A program made the translations under genes and the position numbers. The notes below the pieces were generated by a model, which saw only the letters and a program-made list of their open reading frames with translations, searched no databases and was not told the origin of the DNA. From positions 1 to 13,106 of the forward strand of contig CAZLWA010000058.1 in NCBI GenBank assembly GCA_964563165.1: 13,106 nt of DNA. Reading direction: 5' to 3'. Below are positions 7,268 through 13,106 of the stretch, in pieces. Every line of letters starts with the position of its first letter. Within the stretch, counting starts at the first letter, position 1. This DNA comes from CAZLWA01 sp964563165. GTDB lineage: Bacteria > CLD3 > SB21.

Positions 7268-8830
7268 TTATGGAAACTCCGAACAGGCTGAAAACGCCCA
7301 TTGCAGCCGAAGTTCACAATCCACAAAGGTCTTATGCCTTTTTGGAACGTGACCAAAATTCATGACATTTTCAAAACCAATTACGCCCTCAATGAATATA
7401 TTTTTTGAATGCTGATAGAGCGCGCGGCAATCGGCCCGCAAAGTCTTTGTCACAACGCCCGATGGAAAAGCCAATTTGACGAACGTAGAATCTTCAAAAT
7501 TGTTCGACTGTAAATTGCGCGTGCCGGTTCTGGACCATTCCAGGTCAAAATTAAATATGAATTTCGCGAACGGAAAATATTTCCAATTCAACTTCCATGC
7601 ATCATGATCGTTCGAGCTTGCGCCAAGTCCCCGCTCAAACAACGTATAGGTCTGCAAGGACCTTTTTTGCTTGACGTTGTAGGTATAACTGCCTACACGC
7701 TCATATGTCAAATTGATTTGCGAATTGGAAATCACCAAATCATTGCGCTGAACTCCAAAAACAAAACCTAAACGGTCCGGCGAGGTCTTCCGGTTGGGCG
7801 GCGGCTTATCCGATCCGTCCAAAACAAAATCATCGATCAGGATCTGCCCTTTGAAATTAGTATGGGAAATCGGAATAAAAAAATCAAATGCCAGGGTTTC
7901 GTTGGCTTCCTTGCCTTCATTCAATTGGGCATTGGCGAAGATCGTAAACGGATTCAAGTAGGACAATTCCAAACCCTGATGGACGCCCCCGAACACGACC
8001 GTCTCTGAAAAACCCAGGTTAATTCCGTTGTTCAATTTTATATCCAGACGATGCGCGGAAAAGAACCGGTTCGCAGTCTGGATCGAATTCAATTTTGCGA
8101 ATACGCTGTGAATCGCAATATGACGCGTTGTATACATGAAACCGACTTGATCGTACGTGTACGGATTATCAGACAAAATCAAACTCTGATGATTAAACGG
8201 CGACCAATTCTGCGCTACGCGCCCTATCAAAACATTAATCCTGCCGAATTGAAACAACCCGTACCCGTCTTCCAGACGCGCTGCAAGATATTTGGAATGG
8301 CGGCCCTCATAGGTAGTGTCATGCAGGATTCCCCGGTCAAGACGGCCGCGGGCCGATACAGATAGGTTCTCTCCGGAGTAATTCATTTCAGGATTAATAA
8401 AAAAATCCGACCGCAAATTATTCTCCTGAGAATAGATCCTTTCTTGAACGGTCGTTTTCAATTGCCATGCTCCGTCCTCGCCGGATTCGGAACGAGCCCA
8501 TTTCAGCTCCGACGCCAATTCCTGCCGCAGTAACTCGACCCAATATTTTTCTGATGCTGAAAGCGAAACTATGGAGATCACGGCAAGCGCCGAGGCTATG
8601 TCCGCGCGCTTGTAAGGCCTTACAGAATAGAACAATTCGGTCAGGTAGCCGCGATCTTGTAAAAGTTGAATGTACGTATATGCCCAATGATCCAGATACA
8701 GAAGCGCAGAAGCATGGCGAACGGCACGTGAGGAAGATGTTGAATCGACGGATTGAGGGTGTACGGAAGAAACAACAAGATGTATAAACAAGATTGTTTT
8801 GAGAAACAGATTTAGGTTAATGGTTTTCAC
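7268..8830 (-). CDS. Wzi-like outer-membrane protein (capsule assembly Wzi family)
   Basis: This 520-residue protein, with GTG at 8830 as start, begins with a clear signal peptide: MKTINLNLFLKTILFIHL, then VVSSVHPQS with likely cleavage near residue 27. A short helical N-terminal part follows (DHWAYTYIQLLQDRGYL, then RPYKRADIASAL). The remainder, from about residue 130, is strand-rich and typical of an outer-membrane barrel. Blocks such as LSDNPYTYDQ, HRLDIKLNNGINLGFSETV and LELSYLNPF match the Wzi family pattern. E. coli Wzi is an 18-strand barrel lectin that attaches capsule to the cell surface; a role in holding or exporting the glycan made by the upstream genes is inferred. The open frame extends upstream to 8914, but that would read deep into the phosphosugar transferase gene and place about 28 basic residues before the signal peptide. 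The GTG start overlaps that gene by only 14 nt. The ribosome site is weak, so coupling to the upstream gene is likely. Confidence -1.
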   Translation of the reverse strand: MKTINLNLFLKTILFIHLVVSSVHPQSVDSTSSSRAVRHASALLYLDHWAYTYIQLLQDRGYLTELFYSVRPYKRADIASALAVISIVSLSASEKYWVELLRQELASELKWARSESGEDGAWQLKTTVQERIYSQENNLRSDFFINPEMNYSGENLSVSARGRLDRGILHDTTYEGRHSKYLAARLEDGYGLFQFGRINVLIGRVAQNWSPFNHQSLILSDNPYTYDQVGFMYTTRHIAIHSVFAKLNSIQTANRFFSAHRLDIKLNNGINLGFSETVVFGGVHQGLELSYLNPFTIFANAQLNEGKEANETLAFDFFIPISHTNFKGQILIDDFVLDGSDKPPPNRKTSPDRLGFVFGVQRNDLVISNSQINLTYERVGSYTYNVKQKRSLQTYTLFERGLGASSNDHDAWKLNWKYFPFAKFIFNFDLEWSRTGTRNLQSNNFEDSTFVKLAFPSGVVTKTLRADCRALYQHSKNIFIEGVIGFENVMNFGHVPKRHKTFVDCELRLQWAFSACSEFP

Positions 8831-9914
8831 TCGTTTTCGAATTAGTTTCCGTGGTGGGATGGCTTTCGCTGTCGCCATTCGGTTTGAGGTACGCCAAAAA
8901 CCGGACAAATACAAACGTGAACAATCCTACAAAAAATAACACGCCCATGATGAATTTATTCGAATGATTGAAGGTCGAAAACAGGAATGCCATGGTAGCG
9001 AAAAAAAAGCAAATGATGTACAGGACAATCACCGTCTTTTGATGACTGTATCCGTACGAAAGCAGCAAGTGGTGGATATGCTCTCGGTCGGCCGTAAAGA
9101 TATTTTTCTTTGCCTTGGCGCGGCGGATGATCGCCAGCGCCGTGTCCAGCACGGGATAGCCGAGTGCAATAAACGGAACGAGGATGGCAAAACTCACTGC
9201 CGTTTTTTGCGAACTCATTAAGCCCAACGCCGCGATCACCAAACCAATGAACATACTTCCCGAATCTCCCATGAAAATTTTCGCCGGATAAAAGTTATGC
9301 CGCAGAAACCCGAGAATACTTCCCGTCAAACCGAAAGACAGCAGCGCGACATAGGTTTTACCAAGAAAAAGACCGATCAGAAAAATGGTCATGGAAACAA
9401 TCAAAGCCACGCCGGATGCAAGTCCATCAAGTCCGTCCACTAAATTAATGGCATTAATCACGCCGATAACCCAGAGTATCGTCAGCGGATAATTAAGAAT
9501 GCCCAATTCAATATTAGGCCCGAACGGATTTGAAATCGCTTCCACATTGAAATCAAATAGAACCAAAATGCCTGCCGCAATAATTTGAAAAATCAATTTA
9601 AGCCACGGCCTGATATTCTTGATATCATCCACAACGCCAACGATGACTATGAAGGTCGACGCAATCAACAAACCTTCCAGGTTCGTTTCTTTATCGTCAA
9701 ATAATTTCGGGTATCGAAAATAGGCAAGCAGCAGGGCTACGGTAAAGCCTACGTAAATCGCGACACCCCCGAGGCGAGGAATGGCACGCGTATGAATCTT
9801 GCGCGCGTCCGGCTTATCCACAAAACCCCGATCGATCAATGTTTTCCTGATCAGCGGCGTAAGAAAAAATGAAATAATCAGCCCCGTCAGGAAAATCAGG
9901 ATATACGCTACCAT
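8817..9914 (-). CDS. Undecaprenyl-phosphate sugar-1-phosphate transferase (WecA/TagO/MraY family)
   Basis: This 365-residue multi-pass inner-membrane enzyme moves a sugar-1-phosphate, usually GlcNAc-1-P from UDP-GlcNAc, onto undecaprenyl phosphate, the first step of a lipid-linked glycan. Motifs in order are PRLGGVAIY (46-54), the Mg-binding VDDIKNIRPW with D96 and D97 (95-104), NAINLVDGLDGLA (154-166), FMGDSGSMF (214-222) and the WecA-type loop DREHIHHLLL (276-285). About ten membrane segments are visible and the C terminus is a polar tail. The HIHH loop and the lack of MraY-type surroundings favour WecA/TagO over peptidoglycan MraY; the exact sugar cannot be read from the sequence. The gene starts 1 nt after the stop of the WecG/TagA-like gene, and that enzyme is the natural next step: addition of a second sugar, commonly ManNAc or a derivative. 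Confidence -1.
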   Translation of the reverse strand: MVAYILIFLTGLIISFFLTPLIRKTLIDRGFVDKPDARKIHTRAIPRLGGVAIYVGFTVALLLAYFRYPKLFDDKETNLEGLLIASTFIVIVGVVDDIKNIRPWLKLIFQIIAAGILVLFDFNVEAISNPFGPNIELGILNYPLTILWVIGVINAINLVDGLDGLASGVALIVSMTIFLIGLFLGKTYVALLSFGLTGSILGFLRHNFYPAKIFMGDSGSMFIGLVIAALGLMSSQKTAVSFAILVPFIALGYPVLDTALAIIRRAKAKKNIFTADREHIHHLLLSYGYSHQKTVIVLYIICFFFATMAFLFSTFNHSNKFIMGVLFFVGLFTFVFVRFLAYLKPNGDSESHPTTETNSKTSENH

Positions 9915-9915
9915 G

Positions 9916-10746
9916 CTATGCCTCGACTTTCTGCATCGGCTCCGGTGTTTCCGACTTTTGAATGTCCCAAGAGTAATCGGTAGGGATCCCGAAAAGTCTT
10001 TTTGCCAGAACTAATAAGGCGAAATGCGGTAGAGCGAACATTCTTGGAGCACGAAAAGGCTGTTGCAGCAAACGAAACAGCCACTCCAAATGCATCCGAA
10101 GCATCCAGCGCGGCGGACGGGCGACGTGGCCCGTCACGGCGTCAAAACTTCCTCCGACGCCCATGCACAGCGGAATGACCGTATTATTTTCCATTGCTGC
10201 ATCGGAAATGCGGGTAATCCAATTCTCCTGAATGAGCGCGCCCATACCGACGAAAAGGATATCCGGCTCGCAGGCAAGAATGTCATCCGTAACTTTCCTC
10301 TTTTCCTCGTCATTTGTAAAAAAGCCGTGGCGAACTCCGGCGATATTTGCTCCGGTAAAAAGTTTCTGAAAAAGCGCGCAGGCATCTGCTAAAACCGGCG
10401 GCGTCGAGCCGAGTAAAAAAACTCTCAGGCTGTTTTTTGACGCCAGGTCCATGATGTCCAGCATCAAATCGCACCCGGGGATTGTGGGATATTTTTTTCC
10501 TGAAAATTTCTTCATGGCCCATGCGATCCCATAAGCGTCGGGATACACCAGGTCGGCATCCTGAATATGCCGTGCGAGGACCGGCTCGTTCCGCGCCCTG
10601 CAAACTTTGATCGGATTGAGCGCCATCAAATGATGGGATGCTCGGCGTTCGCGTATCCATCGGTGCGCGAGTTCCAACATTTCTTCACGCGACAGCGTCG
10701 TAACTTGAAACCCCAATATGTTGACGGTCGTATCCGATGCTATCAT
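9916..10746 (-). CDS. WecG/TagA/CpsF family glycosyltransferase
   Basis: This is a 276-residue GT26-type enzyme from ATG 10746. Members add ManNAc, ManNAcA or glucose to a lipid-linked first sugar, as in teichoic acid linkage units, enterobacterial common antigen or capsules. HLMALNPIK (39-47) and DLVYPDAYGIAWAMK (65-79) cover the donor/active-site region; D70 corresponds to the proposed catalytic Asp. FLLGSTPPVL (110-119), GFF at 141-143, PDILFVGMGALIQENWI (161-177), GVGGSFDAVTGHVARPP (196-212) and the basic-aromatic tail RWMLRMHLEWLFRLLQQP (213-230) are all family features. The frame is open up to 10863, but the ATG at 10746 begins four bases after the stop of carbamoyltransferase A and has GGAAGG 9 nt upstream, so it is preferred. 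Together with the WecA-like enzyme it would build the lipid-linked disaccharide primer. Confidence -1.
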   Translation of the reverse strand: MIASDTTVNILGFQVTTLSREEMLELAHRWIRERRASHHLMALNPIKVCRARNEPVLARHIQDADLVYPDAYGIAWAMKKFSGKKYPTIPGCDLMLDIMDLASKNSLRVFLLGSTPPVLADACALFQKLFTGANIAGVRHGFFTNDEEKRKVTDDILACEPDILFVGMGALIQENWITRISDAAMENNTVIPLCMGVGGSFDAVTGHVARPPRWMLRMHLEWLFRLLQQPFRAPRMFALPHFALLVLAKRLFGIPTDYSWDIQKSETPEPMQKVEA

Positions 10747-10750
10747 GGCA

Positions 10751-12469
10751 CTAAACCTTCCAATCCATTTCCACAATAAAATTTCCGATCGCCAGTGCGT
10801 GAATCTTGCTTTGTTCAAACGCACTGATCGCTTCTGCCGGCGTTCGTACAATAGGTTCTTCATGCATGTTGAAACTGGTATTCACCAGGATCGAATGCCC
10901 GGTCAGCTTTTTGTATTCTTTGAGTATAGTATAATACGACGGGTTGATGGCTTCGGTCACGATTTGCGGCCGGGCCGTCTTGTCCACGTGCGTTATGGCC
11001 GGAGCGGTCTCTGCACATTTTTCCGTCACATCATATGTCACGGTCATGTGCTCCGCCGCATACGAATAATCGTTTTTAAAATTGATCAAATATTCATGCG
11101 CATCTTCTTTGAGAAGCGACGGCGCGAACGGCATGAATTCGGTCCGGTTCAATTGCTCGTTCAGCCACGAGTTCACCGACTTGTCACCGCAATGATAGAG
11201 AATGGAGCGATTGCCTAGGGCACGCGGTCCGTATTCCATCTTGCCGTTGAATCGGGCGCAGATTTTTCGCTGTGCAAGCAATCGCGCGACTTCTGCCTCG
11301 ACGTTATCGTATTTAGTGTAGGGGTAACCGGATTGTTTTAAGGCCGGCTCTATTTCGCTGTCGCCATATTCCGTTCCGAGGTAGGCGTCGGCCAAACGGT
11401 ACGGCCTGAAATCCGGGAAGCGTTTTTGATACACGTCGAAAGCCGCACCGGACGCTAATCCTCCGTCGCCCATATTCGGAAATACGAAAACTTCCTCCGC
11501 ATGTGTTTTCTGCCAAAGGTCCTGATTGAGTTTCACATTGGCAAAAACGCCGCCGCTCAATGTGACGCGCCGCGCACTGGTTTTTTTTATCGCATCCAGC
11601 ACGTAGTGAGAAACCATCTCTTCAAAATGCCTTTGAATGCCCGCGGCGATATCTTCTTTGGTAAAATTCTGCAGTAACTTCTCCAGTATGCGCATTTCCG
11701 CCTGAAGCCAGCCCCCTTTATTGACGAAAGAAAATTTCTTGGAATCGTAATTAATTCGTTTGGCAAAAATTTCTTTTGTTTTATCGGCATTGCCGTAAGC
11801 GGCCAGCCCGGTAACTTTTCCCTCATGCCTGAGCGCGATAAACCCGAGCAGATGCGTGACGTAACAATAATAGAATCCCGGCGAATGATATGCCGGAATC
11901 GAGTGGATCAGTTTCATTTTTCCGTCCCGGCACTCGTAGACACGTGAACAGTACCCATCGCCACTCGCGTCCAGCGTCACGGTCAGGCAATCGTTCCAGC
12001 CCGACGTGTAGTAAGCTCCCGCCGCATGAGATAAATGATGGTCCACAAAAGTTATCGGCGCCTGAATACTCAGCGCCCTGAACTTGTTTTCAATGTCCGA
12101 CGTGCCGCGAAAGATCGAGGTTTCAAAAACTTTCCGCGTTGCCTTCGTCCCGATATCGGTGCCCATCAAAAGGCCGGTGAGCGGCGTCTGGCTTAGTTCC
12201 GAAAAAAAAGTCCGGAAAAAGCCGACCGATTCATATCCGAATTCCAGGGGCTTTGCACGCGTGGAACTGGTACCGGCCACCGCAACCGCTTCCACATCTC
12301 GCGGATCAAGGTTTGCGATGCGCAAACACTCCGGGATCGACAGATCGGGGAATCCCCAATACATTTTCTTGCGGTTCATGCGCTCCTCATTGATCGCCGC
12401 AACTATTTTTCCATCTACCAACACGGCCGCTCCTGCATCGTGACCGGTGCTGATTCCGAGAACGATCAT
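10751..12469 (-). CDS. Carbamoyltransferase of the NodU/CmcH family (copy A)
   Basis: This is a complete 572-residue enzyme with the same two-domain plan as copy B: a Kae1-like N-terminal part and a YrdC-like C-terminal part. Key motifs are STGHDAGAAVL (7-17), NEERMNRKK (27-35), HHLSH (144-148; H144 and H148 form HxxxH), LDASGDGYC (166-174), SGGVFANVKLN (305-315), NMGDGGLASGAA (332-343), GKMEYGPRALGNRSI (409-423), EFMPFAPS (444-451) and LVNTSFNMHEEPIVRTP (528-544). Nothing required appears to be missing. It differs from copy B at many positions and in length, so this is not a recent duplication. It has AGGAG 4 nt before its ATG. It lies 14 nt behind the toroid gene and 4 nt ahead of the WecG-like gene, which points to carbamoylation of the same glycan. 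The acceptor sugar is unknown. Confidence -1.
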   Translation of the reverse strand: MIVLGISTGHDAGAAVLVDGKIVAAINEERMNRKKMYWGFPDLSIPECLRIANLDPRDVEAVAVAGTSSTRAKPLEFGYESVGFFRTFFSELSQTPLTGLLMGTDIGTKATRKVFETSIFRGTSDIENKFRALSIQAPITFVDHHLSHAAGAYYTSGWNDCLTVTLDASGDGYCSRVYECRDGKMKLIHSIPAYHSPGFYYCYVTHLLGFIALRHEGKVTGLAAYGNADKTKEIFAKRINYDSKKFSFVNKGGWLQAEMRILEKLLQNFTKEDIAAGIQRHFEEMVSHYVLDAIKKTSARRVTLSGGVFANVKLNQDLWQKTHAEEVFVFPNMGDGGLASGAAFDVYQKRFPDFRPYRLADAYLGTEYGDSEIEPALKQSGYPYTKYDNVEAEVARLLAQRKICARFNGKMEYGPRALGNRSILYHCGDKSVNSWLNEQLNRTEFMPFAPSLLKEDAHEYLINFKNDYSYAAEHMTVTYDVTEKCAETAPAITHVDKTARPQIVTEAINPSYYTILKEYKKLTGHSILVNTSFNMHEEPIVRTPAEAISAFEQSKIHALAIGNFIVEMDWKV

Positions 12470-12483
12470 AACACTCCTAATAA

Positions 12484-13106
12484 TTATGATTTTTTGTCAT
12501 ACATATACTGAGACAGCGCATGATACATCCACGCCTGCGACCATCGCATATACGATACCCGATTCGTGAACCACTTACGTCGTTGAAAATAAAAATAACC
12601 GCGGGAATCCTGCATCTCGCCCAAAACCCAATCCAGCAGTTTGTCCAACACGGTCTCCGCCTGCGGATTCCAGCGCTTCAGTTTACTCAGGGTTACGATG
12701 CCCTGCGCCGCACTGTGAATGTCAATCGGATACGTCTCATTGTGAAAATATTTGGGCGTACCGTCGTCCAGGAAAAAATGGCGAACAAAAAAATCAAATC
12801 CCTTTTGCAGATGGCTTTCATACGACCGGTCTTCGGTCGCGTCCATGTAATGATTCAGCGATTCCAAGATGAAACCCGTGTGGAAACTGTCCACCCATTT
12901 CTGAATTGCCGTCTCTGCATAGTGCCACGACCCGTCCGGTTGTTGATGCCTTATGACGAATTCGACGGACCTTTTCGCGACTTCTTTCAAATGCGCTTCG
13001 TGCGTGTATGCGTAAACGCGCGCGAGTAAACTTGCCCCTAAGATATTGGCGTTATGAACTTCTAAATGATCAATCGGTGTATAACTGAAACACAGAGATC
13101 CGTCTT
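12484..13106 (-). CDS. Alpha/alpha-toroid (terpenoid-cyclase-like or six-hairpin-like) protein, 5' end outside window
   Basis: The frame is open from the right edge to TAA at 12484, giving 206 visible C-terminal residues; the N terminus is outside the window. It contains repeated helix pairs with HNANILGASLLARV near the start, VIRHQQPDGSWHY, KWVDSFHTGFILESL, PIDIHSAAQGIVTLSKL, RGYFYFQRRKWFTN and YMRWSQAWMYHALSQYM. Repeated (Q/D)DG-type turns and helix pairs are the pattern of alpha/alpha-toroid proteins. From memory, relatives sit in polysaccharide clusters beside glycosyltransferases and carry unreliable names. The function is unknown; a glycan-acting enzyme is a guess from the neighbourhood. 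A start at TTG 12990 would remove the first 38 visible residues, which are conserved-looking helix, so continuation past the edge is more likely. The next gene follows after 14 nt. Confidence -1.
   Translation of the reverse strand, partial: DGSLCFSYTPIDHLEVHNANILGASLLARVYAYTHEAHLKEVAKRSVEFVIRHQQPDGSWHYAETAIQKWVDSFHTGFILESLNHYMDATEDRSYESHLQKGFDFFVRHFFLDDGTPKYFHNETYPIDIHSAAQGIVTLSKLKRWNPQAETVLDKLLDWVLGEMQDSRGYFYFQRRKWFTNRVSYMRWSQAWMYHALSQYMYDKKS

Noticed and set aside
7171..7356. 61-codon minus-strand frame spanning the gap before carbamoyltransferase B
   Set aside because: Most of it overlaps the end of the Wzi-like gene in another frame, and it has no ribosome site or family pattern.

Overview
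This window reads as a block of one bacterial chromosome carrying eleven co-directional protein genes, all on the minus strand, so transcription runs from the right end (13106) to the left end (1). The first and last genes run off the window edges. No tRNA, rRNA, CRISPR array, insertion sequence or phage gene was seen. The organism is a diderm (Gram-negative) bacterium: there is a Wzi-type outer-membrane protein, a probable peptidase/propeller/barrel protein and a predicted lipoprotein. The mix of a large gluzincin-PD40 protein, an ArsA-Hsp20 ATPase, a monothiol thioredoxin-like lipoprotein and SxtJ suggests the FCB group (Ignavibacteria, Calditrichota, KSB1 or similar). That placement is an inference from gene style, not a proof.

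Right part (13106 to about 7268): a surface-polysaccharide locus. In transcription order it has an alpha/alpha-toroid protein of unknown function (cut by the edge), a NodU/CmcH-type carbamoyltransferase (copy A), a WecG/TagA/CpsF glycosyltransferase, a WecA/TagO/MraY-type phosphosugar transferase that would start a lipid-linked glycan, and a Wzi-like outer-membrane protein. Spacing is very tight: 14 nt, 4 nt, 1 nt, then a 14-nt overlap.

Middle part (7267 to 4908): after a 96-nt gap comes a second, clearly different carbamoyltransferase (copy B), followed 11 nt later by an SxtJ-family small membrane protein, its usual partner. The two carbamoyltransferases probably add carbamoyl groups to sugars of the same or related glycan, or to another secreted product.

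Left part (4901 to 1): without a real gap the array continues into tatC, a thioredoxin-fold lipoprotein with a CADS active site, and an ArsA/Get3-like ATPase with a C-terminal Hsp20-like domain. After a 77-nt gap with a small inverted repeat comes a large secreted protein that combines a zinc peptidase domain (HEFTH plus WFAEG), six PD40 propeller blades and the start of a probable outer-membrane barrel.

Taken together, the right and middle parts look like a system that builds and carbamoylates an envelope glycan, and the left part concerns protein export and the envelope. Whether the two parts work together is unknown. The most interesting points are the two unlike carbamoyltransferases in one locus, the SxtJ partner without its other usual small partner, and the tatC / CxxS lipoprotein / ArsA-Hsp20 cassette directly behind them.
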